NCBI RefSeq assembly: GCF_051106095.1
Contig: NC_135783.1
Span: forward strand, 181,922,947-181,986,946
DNA: 64,000 bases
Direction: 5' to 3'
Origin: Pogona vitticeps
Lineage: Eukaryota; Chordata; Lepidosauria; Squamata; Agamidae
Part shown: piece after piece, positions 12,947-25,480 of the stretch
Layout of the letters: every line of letters begins with the position of its first letter
How positions within the stretch are numbered: the stretch's first letter is position 1
Notes under the pieces: generated by a model
What the model was told of the DNA's origin: nothing
The model's database searches: none
What the model saw: the letters and a program-made list of their open reading frames with translations, nothing else
Made by a program: the position numbers and the translations under genes

Positions 12947-14195
12947 CATTCTACATCTGCAGAATCCCTGATGTGTTTTTCTTGTTGCTAGAGAACAGAA
13001 GCAGAGGTTGCCTGACAAGCAGCCACTATTTCAAAGCTGTAAATAATGATAATCAGCAAGAAATGTTTGTGAAGTTTTAAAATCCATTGGTATTAATTGC
13101 AATAATTGTGGAAAGAACATCTTCCTGTACCCCTATTTTTAAAATCTGCATCATATATGCAGTAATGAATATATATATATATATTCATTTTTTTAAAAAG
13201 GAAAACACTGACTTTTTTAAAGAAAGGCTGCTCATAGTGCAGAAGCAGAGTGATAATAACAAATACCATATAGGACTTGCATAGAAATATGATACAGGAA
13301 TATTTTCTGAGACAGCTATGGATTTGTTTTAAATGATAAATAAATACTGTATGTGAGTACATTCCATTGTTAGAACAATTTCATAAAAATAAGATTATAT
13401 TCACACTTCTGCTTGAAATGTAGGGCAAACGTACACATCCAATTTCTAGCAGGAGTTTATATGCTAGAATCAATTTACTTGGAGTGACAGGATTGTGTTG
13501 CATGGTAGTGGATTCAGTCCCTCTCTGCCTTTGGCATCTTGAAACCAAAAACAGGTGATCAGCTCCATTAGACTCCACAATATTGGATATCTGTTTGCTG
13601 GTCCTGTTTGAAATCATGGTACTGTAATTCATTTTGCCACCTACTGAAGTCAGTGACTCTTAGCTTTAAGGGTGAGGAGTTTCACAGTACACCCCGGCCA
13701 TGTACCAGCTTGCACACAACGCTAGATGCTGGATGCGAAATGTTGTCTCTCCTAACACACAGTGGGACAATAATAAATAAATCTGATCTTGGGACAGGAG
13801 CATGATTACAACTTGGACGGTAGCCCACCAAGTAAAAAAGTGTCCTGCTTTAAACACTTGAGGACTGTGGCTGCCACTCAGAGTTGGCAAAACTGAGCTA
13901 AGGCAAAAGTCTGCCTCAAAGCATGGTTACGTTATTGAAATAAATCAGATGAGGGATTGGGGTTTTGAATTCAGTTTAAAGTCAGACGTTGTAGTCACAT
14001 GTTTTTGGGGTTAGTGTGTGCATCTGCTTGGGAAAACTTTTAATCCATTTTTAAGCTGTGTGGCATATCGGTTGAGAAGGCTACACAGGCTCCTAAGATC
14101 ATTGCATTTCAGACGTTGTCCTGCACTTGCCCTTGCATTGGCTGCCTCTCACAACCACTAGCCACTGCTGGTGTGGTGTTAGTTTTTTATATATA

Positions 14196-14308
14196 CATTC
14201 TGTTCTAGTGCTATTTCAGATTACCAGAAATTTTAAATATATATATATTTAATATTTATATATATATTTAAAATTTCTGGTGATCTGAAATAGCACTAGA
14301 ACAGAATG
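14196..14308. repeat. Near-perfect palindrome, 52-bp arms and 9-bp loop
   Basis: The left arm at 14196-14247 begins CATTCTGTTCTAGTG and ends in an AT run. It pairs with 14257-14308 except for a single mismatch at 14222/14282. The centre is an AT-rich 9-base loop. No transposon terminal motif or clear target duplication was recognised at the edges. It could be a very short MITE, an inverted duplication formed by template switching, or a source of hairpin RNA. Confidence 0.93.
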
Positions 14309-14331
14309 AAAGATAGAAAAATAATTAAAAT

Positions 14332-14450
14332 GGGGCTGAAACTGACCAGGCTTGTGAAGGAGATACAGACACCAGTCAGGGCTGAAATTGACTTATGAAG
14401 TAGTTAGATCCCAGCTGGGGCTGAAATTGACTAGACTCGCAAAGGAAAGA
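14332..14450 (+). repeat. Diverged short tandem repeat, three partial units
   Basis: The phrase GGGCTGAAAYTGAC recurs at about 14333, 14379 and 14418, each followed by a variable purine-rich segment. Units are about 38-47 bp. They lie directly after the palindrome. Confidence 0.6.
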
Positions 14451-17400
14451 GGGATTGATGGGTGCACACACACACATTTTGAAGGTTCACAGCTTCTCCT
14501 GCTTTAAGTGAATGACTGCCTTAGGGTCCACCCACTGCCCAGCAGTAATAAAGCAACTGGATATCAAGCAGAGGCGTTGGGATAATGCACATTCCGAATA
14601 CTATCCTCTAATAATAGCCATCTTGTGTACTCCCAAGGGCTCAGAGGAGGTAACAGTGTATTAATTATTAGGCACTGTTAGCCTCTGACCCTTGCCACTC
14701 AACCTCTCTTTGAAGATCAGCGTTGTTACATTGCTTCTTGCATGGGGTTTGAAGAGTGAGTGGGAGCTATAATGAACATTTACGGCCATGATCCTTTAGT
14801 ACTTAAAGGTATGGTATACTGATGAAAGCATTCCTGATCACAGCTAAAAATAAAATTCTATTATTGAATAGAATTCTGTTTTTGTATGTTTTAAACCACC
14901 TGGTAAATTTACACAATTCTGTTTTCTGCTACTGATTCAAAGTAAATCCCTGTATAGCTATCTTGTTCTGGAAAGAGATTTTGACTATGCCTTTCCCTAG
15001 AAATACTGTTTCCAAGACTTCGACCCTCCAGGTCTAGAGTGATTCCCAGCCTTGGGTCCCTAGAGGTTCTTGTAATAAAACTCCCAGATGGTCTGAGCTG
15101 AAACGCCTGCAAATGTTCAACTTGTATGGCTGGCATTTTGCTGTGGTTCTGATGAGCCTGCCAATGAAAGTGCTGCCACTTGCACTGCCTGAACATGCCA
15201 TGCATTTTCAGTGCCAAGAATAATTCAAAATGGTGCCCACCCCATATTGCCAACATTACCAAAGCCTTAGTCACTCCTGCTAAGTTGTAGCCAAGCATAC
15301 CAGGAATTAGAGGGCGAAACCTCCAAGGCTCAAAACATCACATGTGAACAAGTTCATCTCTAATGAGTTGGAAGCAATTTTTCTATTCACAAACAAACTG
15401 TAATATCATTAAATTAAAAATAAAAGTGGCTTTCATAAATATGTATTGGAAGCCAGACGATCCAGATGTTTGAGAAAATGGGGATGAATCCATTTTCCTT
15501 TGCTAATAAGGATGGGACAATGGGCTTTCATGATCTAAAAGGTTAACTCTGGCTTTATTATGTGCGGTTTTTGTCTGTTTAGAGTACCATACAAAAAAAG
15601 GAACAGGTGAATTCCCTGCCCAGGTAGGCTTACAATATAGAAAAAGCCGTAAGGGAGGCAGCAGAGAAGTAGGAGGGAAATGGGAGTAGGAAAAAATTAG
15701 CTGCCTTAAATTTATTTTCTAATTTTAAAAAGCAGTACATTTCAAAATATATAAATATACATAGAAACCATATAATATTATTTAGCTTACACACACTTAG
15801 GCTTAATTACACCATTGGGAAACCTTCCCCAGACTGATGGCCTGCAGATCTGTTGGACCAATTCATCCAGAGAGCACCAGTTTCAGGAAAACCACAGTAG
15901 GATCTGGAAATTCATACTCATAAGACAGGTTTAAAGATTTGAAGCAGGTTCAGCATTAAGAGAAGGAGAAGGAGGGAATAGTAGATTTGTAACATTATGT
16001 GATAAAGGGTGGTGGTGGTCTTTTTTCTCCTCCCTTTATCTTTGTGATATGATGTGGTGCCTTCCCATTCAGCACATCATTACCCAGTATCATTAGGCCC
16101 ATCTCATTGTTTTCTCTTGCCCTCCTCCATCTTCTTCTCCTAGTCCAAGCCCTGCCTTTGCCTTAGTCTTTGTCAGGGCAACGGCTGCCCTGCTTTGGCC
16201 CTTCCCCATCTGCCCCATGCTTCCATCCTCATTCCATCCAATGTGTTCCTATTGCTGGCCTTGTGCAACAGAGGCTGCAATGACACCAGTAAAATGTATC
16301 CCTTTTTTCTTTTTTCTTTTGCTTTCTATGTAGTCACACATTGAGATCATATGATGTATTACCATGATAATGGTTCATACTTTTTTTTACTTGTTCCACC
16401 TTTGGGGTGTGTGTGTGAAAATTAGTTATGACATGTTCATTTGCACCTCTGTGGCGGGACACATCCCATTCACTTGCTGCTCGTGTTCCAGCAGGGGGTG
16501 GGTGGGTTTTGGCAGGCCAGTAATCATCCCAAAGACACCAGTTCACCCTCCATACATCACTTTGTCTGACTCATCCTCCATCCTTCCTTCTCTCTGTCCC
16601 TTTCCTTTTTGAAGCCCTGTGTGGGTGAGGGTGGTTCGGAGCACAAAGGGATGATTTGCTGGGGCTTTTGCCTCCCCCCTCCCCCACACTGTTGGCCATG
16701 TAGACATCTGTGCCCCTTTTTCCTATTTCTGCAATACATTACCCTCTATGGAGGAGGACCCACAGCACACTCTCGTACTTCAAGGCGCATTTGACAGAAG
16801 AATACCAACGTGCCAACATTCCCGTTTGAAAATTAATTTAAAAAGAAAGAGAGAGATAGTCGATCAAAAGTAGGTGGGGAAAATGGAACCATACACCAGA
16901 AACTTGAGGAGCTGCAGTCTTGTGGAAAAGCTTCTTCCTGTGGGTAGGGTTCCCGGGGCAATTGGAGGGGGGGGGGGAGTTCCAAACAAGGCGAACTTTG
17001 AAAACCGCATCAAGACTAAACGGTAAAAAAAATTTCAGGGATGGATGAAGAAAAAAATAATTCTTTAAAATGAAGCCAGATTTTGTTGTTACTTCTTAGG
17101 GGCCTGGAGGTTTTATGATTTAATAAAGGAGACGTGCATTTTTTTTTTTGTAAAATTAAGTAAGAATCGTTTTGTACTCAATTAGAGTATTTTACTTTTT
17201 ATACTATTAATGGACAATACAACTAGGTATGACCGCACAAAACGGGGGCAGCTCTGTCACTAGCTAGACATGCTGAGCACCCCTAACAGAAAGATGAGAT
17301 ATAGGGTGTGGGGGGGGTTCACAAGGGTGATGGTTGTGGTTTTGTTTAGTTTTAAGCTGATTTGTTAGTATGTTTATTTTATTTGTTGTTTTTTTATTGT

Positions 17401-20400
17401 TCGGAAATTAATACAAAATATATTATAAAAAAATTAATGGAAAGAGAGGATATAGTGTTACGGCATGAATATACCGTACATCTTTGATTATTGTATTGCT
17501 GTCTATTGGTAGAACTGTATTCAAATTTCTAGGAAGCAGTGCTGTCATCACTGTCTGTCTACCTGCTGTTAGCCTTTTCACATAATATAAGTATCTTACA
17601 GCTGAAGCAGAAGTGGAAATTTCCAGTAAACAAGTTTTCTCTGTCTCTATATACAGAGGCTCCTTTAAAATATTTGGCAAGGAAAAAGCAACAAGTTACA
17701 TCAGGTCTTGTCTTTCAGTCAAGCAATGTCCACTAGAGGGTTTCACAACAAAATGTCAACATGACCAGTTAACCAACATCCAAAATAGATTATTTGCATA
17801 ACTCACATACCTAGAGCCCTAGACAGTTCATTGACACTTTGAATCATATTAGATAATTTCTGCTTATGCTGTTGAACCACAAAAGAGTTTTAAAAAAAAC
17901 AAGACAGTGAAGAAGTAAGATTATATTTACAGCCTGTGTCCTTAACACAATATTGAAAGCAAGGCATCAACAAAAAGTGTCTGAAATAACACAGTGAGGG
18001 GGAGGCAGCAGTCTAGAGAACTGCTCTTTCATCAACTGAAATCTTGCTGCTTAGTGTAATAAATCACACCAGAAGAGGTCCATTGAATAAGTGGAGATTC
18101 AACTCCTCCATAAATCCCATTGATTCAAAAATTGGCCTATTCTTAGTTACAACTTAATATGATTGAATAAGTGGCAACTAGAACATCTGGGAACCCAAGA
18201 TTGGGAATCACTGCCATAGATGATCAATCCTTTCACTATTTTCCCACTGAAATCGTCTATCCAACTTCCTGGTCAAACCTGAAGGTTCTTTTTCCTGCAG
18301 ACATCACCTTTGGTGGGAAAAATAACTTCGGGTACAAGAGCAAGGAATGATTACCCTTCTCTGATTTATTGACCTGAGAGCACGTGATTATTATTACTAA
18401 TTATTGAACTCAAATTCTTCGACAGCTTCACACCTTGTGCTCCCTATTCTGTTTTTTAAGCAATCGCACAATATGTAACTGCCTGTTGCACAACGTTTTT
18501 GGACTTTGGCCTCACAGAGGGGGAGAAAAAAACCCTCGGTCCATAGCATTGCTTATTTCATTTTGTAAGCTGTATGATACATTTTCCCTCCCTAATTAGC
18601 CTGAGACTGTTTAGTAGGGATGATTAAGGCCAACCACAGAAGACATTTCCTGTTTTCTTAAAATGCTTTCAGTAAATAAGGGCGGATTTTAAAATGAACC
18701 AAAGGAGCATGTCAGGAGAACTGAACTTTATTGTACGAGAAACATTTTCCCTCCCTTGCTTTCTATTGTGTGTTCTTTTGCTTCCCTCTTATCTAAGGGC
18801 AGGAAACTGTTCTGAGGGCGTAGTGGTTATGGGAATAGTAATGGAGAGCCAGTGAGGCAGCTGCCTCAGGCAGCAGATGTGGTGTGCAGCAAAATAGGCA
18901 GTATGTTAGAAGAAAGAGACTAACACAGTTAGTCTTTTTAACCCATAAACTAATGCCATTTTCAATGGGCCATATGGCCCCCCTGAGAGTCCCCGGCACA
19001 TTTGAAAGGAGGCCACAGACTGAAAGTCATTCTTCATGTACCACCTTATACAATCCTGATTCAACCTATATTTCTTATTGTGTTTATGGCTGCGACCAAA
19101 AAAAAAAAGGTTGAGAATGGCTGTTGCCCCCAGGTGCAGTAGAGCATTGGTGGTCAAGCTGAGAGGAACCTGAAGGAATAAAACAAAACTATTTTTATCA
19201 GCTTTATGTTACTAGAATTTAGGGTTTGTGAAGAAAAATTCTGCTCATTTTTTATTTTTTTTAACCCCATTTTTGTGTTTATGTTTAGTTTTAAATTACA
19301 CATTGAATTTCCATGTTGAAATTGGGGTTGGGTTGTGACAATGAGGAGATAGGGGGCCACGAGTTTTTCTCACGAAACAAAAAAGAGTACACAATGCTGA
19401 AAAGTCTGGGAACTGCTGCAGTGGAGGACACTCCCCTGGCAACCAGTGTGGAAGATGCCACTGCCAGCCCTGGCGGGTTCTGTCTATGGAAAGGAGGCGG
19501 GCACCATCTTGCTTTTTGCAGCAGGGAGCAAAATCTCTCAAGCCAGTCTTGTTATGTAGAGTGTGAAGTGTTGCTAGAGCAGAAGGGATGGAGCTGAGGC
19601 CCAGTGTTCAGCAGCTATTGGAGCCCCCATTTTCTGATCCCTATCTTATTGCTTCTCTGGAATCTGGCCTGGGTCCCATGCATGAAGTGACATAGGCTAG
19701 GAACCACCATTTTGACTTAAAACAGTGCCTTCAGACATCACCATTTAAAATATCCATAGTACTTCAGAGAGATATGATATTGATAGTATTGTGGGAAGTG
19801 TAAATATGGACTCCAAATCCTCCAGGACCTACCACAGCAGTGTTACAAATATGCCAACTAACACTGGAGACATCTCCCACCACCCATGAGAAGACACCGT
19901 GCTAAGGACCCCCACAATGTTGCAGCCAGCTCTGGGTAGATGCGAGGATTGGTTCAAAGCAAGATTCAGACCCTCCAACATCTGCTGAAATACATTCACT
20001 GAAAGAGGTATTGTAATGTGCAAGAGAAACGTAATGGAGTGGGAGAGGATTAGCTACAATAGTCCTCAGTTGTCATCCTCTTGTTCTCAAGGTCATTGAT
20101 CCGCACAATAGAAACCAATTTCCATATCTGTATTTTTGCACTGTGAATATTTTGGCTTTAGGTGCACCTTATCCTGCATAGAGAAATTTGTCAAGGAACT
20201 GTTTTTCACTTGGGAATGTTTACATTTCATGGCTGATTTGGATCTGGAGGGTAGAGGGTAGTGGCAACAGGTACTGTTATTAGCAATCACTTATTTTATT
20301 AGTTCAGAAAATGCTCTGAAGAAAGGTGATTGATTGGGTGGAGCTTGCAACTGATTAGTTGAGAGCAGGTGATATTTCTGGCAGAGAGCACAGAACAGAA

Positions 20401-21025
20401 AGCAAACTAATAAGAAGCAAGGAAAGGACATGGCCAGGTTGTCAGTAAAACATGTCTGGAATAGGATGACAAAAGTAAATCCTAGATGATTAATGGGCAG
20501 TTATAAAAAGTCTGGTGCCAACTAAGATGACTGGCAAGTAGCTAGGTTGGCTTGAAATTAATTCCTTTTTTGCAATAACTGCAATGACTAATTTATAATG
20601 TGGTTATAACTTTAGAAGGGAATGTTTTGAACTTTTAGTTAGGTTTATATTTATGGGCTGTAGACTCCCTACATGGTGGAGGAGAACTGTCCCATGTTTC
20701 AAGTGCTAGCTTATGTTATGATTCCGGCTTTGGTTTGGCTGCTGAGAGCTTAAAATGGGGTAGAAAGCACTGACGGTACATCTTGTACTACAGGCCAGTG
20801 GTTTGTAAAGTTCAGATGTTTTCAAATGTAAGTGCAAAGCAAATGTATTTCTTCTGTGACATAGGAAGAGAAAGTATTACCTTTAAAAAATGGAATTATA
20901 ACAGTAGGTAACTATTTATGAGGAGTCTTAAACAACATAATATTTTTCCTCCATCTTTAACGGAGAGTATGTCTCTTCAACTACAGTGCTAGTTAAGAGC
21001 ACGTCCAGATAGGCATGTAGCTTCC
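14451..21025. other. Long AT-rich region, mostly unassigned
   Basis: No gene seen. The 129-codon minus-strand frame at 14909-15298 has no recognised domain. Short words at about 19100-19130 (aaaaggttgagaatggct) and 19400-19420 resemble ends of hAT-type elements but are too weak to delimit. The block at about 18360-18780 is repeat-free and could be a conserved noncoding element, which cannot be tested here. Confidence 0.4.
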
Positions 21026-21027
21026 TA

Positions 21028-21293
21028 CCGTGTTTCCCCGAAAATAAGACAGGGTCTTATATTAATTTTTGCTCCAAAAAACACATTAGGCCTTATTTTC
21101 AGGGGACGCTTTTTTTTCCCATGTACAATCTACGTTTATTCAAATACAGTCATGTCATGTTCTTCTGGTTGCTTGGTTGTTGCACAATGGTAGAGGGCGG
21201 GCTTTCACTTAACTAGGGCTTATTTTTGGGGTAGGGCTTATATTATGAGCATCCTGAAAAATCCTATTAGGGCTTATTTTCAGGGAAACAGGG
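21028..21293 (+). mobile_element. TA-flanked MITE, copy 1 (ends like CTGTTTCCCCGAAAATAAG)
   Basis: The left end reads CCGTGTTTCCCCGAAAATAA and the right end is its near inverted repeat, gcttattttcagggaaacag. Left of the element is TA; right is TG, a probable decayed TA. Internally it has gctccaaaaaacacattagg and an internal inverted copy of the ...aggcttattttcaggg phrase. Two sister copies occur at 44334 and 59844. TA duplication and absence of coding capacity suggest a nonautonomous Tc1/mariner-like or related element; the superfamily is inferred from the target site only. Confidence 0.85.
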
Positions 21294-22801
21294 TGCTTGG
21301 ATCACTTTTCATGCTGTTTAGTTCAAATCAAATTGCTGCACGCACATGTGTTTGGACATAGAGAGAGATCCATCTTGCCCCTTTTCAGAGCTGCTCTGCT
21401 TCTTTTTGGCACAACGCTAGTGCTACAACTTTTTGGCACAATTTGGAGCACTCTTCATTTTCCTATTCTGTAGCCCGTGTGAATGGTTGGTTCGCACTCA
21501 AACAGAGCTGTGATTGGTGTTATTTGAGGTGACAACCCTGTGATGTATTTGGTGGTTTGTGGCATTGCAATGTACAATGGAGAAAAACCCTTCCTCTATT
21601 TTCATCTACTCTACCATATAAATTTTTAAAATATTTTCCTACGGATGCAGCGCTTTTCTACATTGTTGGTATTATGCACACCATGCTAGGTAGATGCATT
21701 GCTGTTGCGCTATGTCACTTACTTTATTTAATTTTTAAAGGACTGTCACTGCAGCCTGCTGAATGAGTGGCATAAAGGGATCAGGAAGGAGAGTGTCACT
21801 AGTCAAAAGGGAGACAAATTGGAGCGATCCAAAGACCTGTCTGGACCCTTCTCACAGGAGAAGAAATGTCAATCACCGTGGAAGGTTTGCTTGAGTGAGG
21901 CATAAAATAGACTGCACTAAACAAAATAACTTTTTAAACACAAACCAGAGCGCTCCAACATCCCCCATTTGGACATGCCCTCATTAAAACAAAAAAAAAA
22001 AGCCCACACCACACCACTACGATTTATCTTTTTCCTATGGAGCAGATCCCCTCTGCCCTCAGATTGCTCTCTGCCATTCAGAGGTGTAACCAGGGCGGAG
22101 CAATTGGGGCTTTGCTCCAGGGTATCCAAATCTACAGAGGATAGTGAGTGTTAGAAAAATAAATGGCGAAACCTCCTGGCCCTGTTTCCTTTCTTTAGAA
22201 GAAGAGACCACATTCTTCATTCTTCTCCTTTCATTCACGGGGGTGGGGTGGGGGTGGGGGTGGTGTTACTCCCCACCATGCCTCAGAGCGAGTGCATATG
22301 ATACACAGCTGCTTGTCCCGGGGTGCCAAAATGGCTAATCACAGTTCTTCTGCCACTGGCTCCAGTTATTGCCAGCTCAGCTCACAGGGACGAGCATGAA
22401 GGGTTTTTTTCTCTGCCACCTGGCAAGGCATCTCCCAGCTCTACCTTCTTTCACTAGAAAGAGGATTTGGATTCTCCAGTTACTGAGCTCAGTTGCAAAT
22501 GTGAGTTTACTTAGTAGTTGTCCCTGCAGTCTTAGGCATGCAATTTTCCTAGATTTTTTTTTTTAAAAAAAAACTGTTTTCAGTTATTGTAGACATAAAG
22601 CAACTATGGGATTTCTGGGTCACAATGAAAGAAAAGCAGCATGTCAATGGTGATCGTATTCCTTGTCATTGCCTTCCATTATTTTCAGGAAGAAACCTTC
22701 AGAATTACTAACAACAAATGTGAGCAACAGAGATCATCTGTCATTTGATGCCTTCCTTCATCCCATCTGCATAATGTTGCCTCACATTGATATACCAATA
22801 A
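21294..22801. other. Unassigned sequence
   Basis: No gene seen. A G-rich run of GGGGTGG units lies near 22240-22262. Short open frames lack recognised domains. Confidence 0.4.
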
Positions 22802-23035
22802 CCAGCCAGCCCCATTCTCCCCCCCTTGCCTGTTGTTGCTGCTGTGGGTCTCACCACCTGGTCAAACAGCCCCATTGCTTCCCACTGCTCTTCTTCCTCT
22901 GCTCCCCATTGCTGCTGTTTTGGGCCTCACCTCCTTGCCCAGCTAGCTAATCCCATTGCTTTGTCTTTTCCCCAACTTCCTGTTGCTGCCACCATGTTTG
23001 CATCTACTTGCCCAGCCAGCCCCGCTGAACTTGAA
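22802..23035. repeat. Diverged C-rich tandem array, about 3 units of 60-78 bp
   Basis: Three units share the order CAGC..CCCATT, TTGCTGCTG (or TTGCTGCC), then a TCACCACCTGG-like end. They start near 22802, 22861 and 22938, with a partial fourth start near 23015. Units differ by indels and substitutions, as in an old minisatellite. The plus strand is pyrimidine-rich, giving spuriously open frames. Confidence 0.6.
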
Positions 23036-23929
23036 AACCAAACTGAAAGGACCCCAAAGCGGCAGCCCTTTCCTTTCATGGCAAACTAAAGGAGTAGTCC
23101 ATAGAAGAATCGAAAATAGAAGAGTCCCACCCTCCAAATGAACTGAACCTAAAAAGAAACAAAATGTCTGCCATGCAGATCCCTCGTTATCAACTGCCAT
23201 AAGGCTACCCATTGGAGTTGGGGAATCTTAGATAGTTCTCTTTTTTTTTAAATTGCCATCATGGCACACGCATTCACATCCACTTTGTAATGAGAGACCT
23301 GATGTGCATCCTGTTCCACTGGTTCCATCACTGAGTCGGTGGTCAGCACCTTTTTAGGCTGAAGGATCTCTCCAATTTTTAGGTTTGGATGCTTAGTCAT
23401 ACGGATCAGTTGACAGGCTCCTTTGCTATACCCAGTCTGGGCTCTAATTAAATTAAAGCAGTGTTTAAAAGCAGCGTGTGTTCATCCCTATATGGATTTT
23501 GTAAAATTTGGAGGAGGGCAATCATGATACAGCTGGCCAGCTATTTTCAGCTGTGAGAGATTGCCAAATGTCAAATAATAACTTTACAATAACTCAATGT
23601 ATATTTTAGTGGAAACATAATCAAAATGATTTTTTAAGTGCTGTGCAGCTGATGACATGAGGAAAAAGTAACTAGAGCAATTCTTTCCCAGCAGTTGCAA
23701 TCATCTTCCAGATTCCATTTATAGCAAATCAATCTGTGTGTACGAGAGAGAAAGATTGTGTGTGTGTGTGTGTAAAATTGTGTTATAGGTAGATCAGAGA
23801 ATATTTTTAAATGCCTGGTTCTATTTCTGTTTTTTTTTCTGAGGTTTTTGTAATGGTTAATTTTTAATGTACTGTATCTTAAAAGTTAATACCTTTATAT
23901 ATTGCTAAGATTTGAACAATAAAAATGAA

Positions 23930-23970
<41 letters not shown>

Positions 23971-24400
23971 CCCTTTCTGCCCATGCATTCATATATTCTT
24001 TATATTCTCAAGACATTTTGCTGATGGTAAGGACAAGATGGTGCCCCTTCCCGTTTCATATACAGAAGTTAACTGTTAATTGAGTCTTCTTTCTTCAAGC
24101 TGGTGATAGGGTTGCCAGGTTGACAGAATCCCATTCCCTGAGATTTTGGGGCCCAAACTCAAGAGCCTTATGATGTCACAGCGTCTGGACAGGCAAAGAT
24201 TGGTAGAGAAAAAGCATACAAAAAAACTAGAACAAAGAGAAAGGATAGGAATAAAGGTAATGGGTGCATTCCTTCAGTCCGTCATGCCATTTGAAGCAAC
24301 ACACACCTACATGCACACACTTACAGTACACATACCAATGCCTTCCTGCTAAGCAAGTTAGCCTTTGCACCAACTGGTAATGGATAGAGATGCATTCCTA
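23036..24400. other. Unassigned sequence with simple repeats
   Basis: Contains a (GT)n run at about 23757-23773 and a (CT)n run at about 23931-23966. No gene or recognised transposon was seen. Confidence 0.45.
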
Positions 24401-24402
24401 GG

Positions 24403-24890
24403 CTTTATTTACTTATTTATTAAATTTATATCCCTCCCATTTAGACCACATCTACTCTGGGCGGCTTACAATAGGAATACCATAAAACAATTAAAAACAA
24501 CAATTTAAATCATTAATATTAATATCATTCATGATGGAAAAAGTATAGACGAAAATTAAAATAGGAAAGTAGAGATCAAGTATTGATAGGAGGGAAGGCC
24601 TGCCTAAAGAGCCAGGTCTTAAGTTGGCTCTTAAAAACACCCAGGCAGGGTGCCAGGCAGATCTCTAATGGGAGACTGTTCCAGAGTCGAGGGGCCACTG
24701 CTGAGAAGACCCAGTTTCTTGTTCTTTCTTTCCGGGCCTCCCTCAGCATTAGGCCCCTCAGATGTCTTTCCTGGCTATAGTGAGTGATTTGAGTAGATCT
24801 AGGTGGGAGAAGGCATTCCGCTAGGTATCGAGGTTCTAAACCGTTATGGACAAAATCAAGACTCACTCCTCATCCAGTGCTGCTCTTGGT
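24403..24890 (-). mobile_element. L2-clade LINE, 3' end and ORF2 C-terminus, antisense
   Basis: The minus strand encodes the typical L2 ORF2 C-terminus: LEPRYLAECLLPP, then REARKERTRNWVFSAVAPR, then LWNSLPLEI and FKSQLKTWLFRQAF. The 96-codon frame (24576-24866) is uninterrupted. It ends in a 3'UTR whose plus-strand complement reads tactctgggcggcttacaat with an ATTT-rich tail. This is a 5'-truncated copy with its last coding part still open, so moderately young. Confidence 0.9.
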
Positions 24891-25480
24891 CTCCCCACCT
24901 GGAGAAACATTGGAGCACAGCAATTCCCTCATTCTCCGCTTTGTAGTATTATAATGATAGGGCCAGCTTTTTTTCACAGCACATAAAAGCCACTGGCTAG
25001 TTTAGGGGTCCTAGAGCAGGCCACTGGGTCCATGTAACTCTCTCATTTTCAAAATCTTGCAGGTTCTCCTCGCCCCTACATCTCCCACCCAACACAGATA
25101 CCTTACTGCCTAATGATGGGGTTGACCCTGATTATGCATTAGTATGTCTTAGAAAAGAGGAATGAATTGACAGCTGAATGATTAAATTGGCCCCATTAAA
25201 AAGCCCACTGGGGAGTGGTATGCAAGTTCTGTCCATTACATGCTGAGTTGCATAACACTGTATCACTATATCACTAAACAAAAGCTACAAACAAGGAGAG
25301 CTTTCAAGGTGTTTTGTTTGGTTGCACTATATTGCTGTTGTCCGTTATGTTTTATCTGTTAGGCCCAGTCGCACATGCAAGTCAGGTAATGAACATGCCA
25401 GGAGTCAGTGAACCTGGGGAAAACTGTATGGATATGAGAGGTAGGAAGCATGTAGAGAAAGGAGACAGTGGCCATCCCAG
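24891..25480. other. Unassigned sequence
   Basis: No gene or clear repeat was recognised between the L2 copy and the next LINE. Confidence 0.4.

Noticed and set aside
14909-15298. 129-codon minus-strand frame considered as a possible exon
   Set aside because: No recognised domain, no clear splice sites and no supporting neighbours; likely chance, though not excluded.
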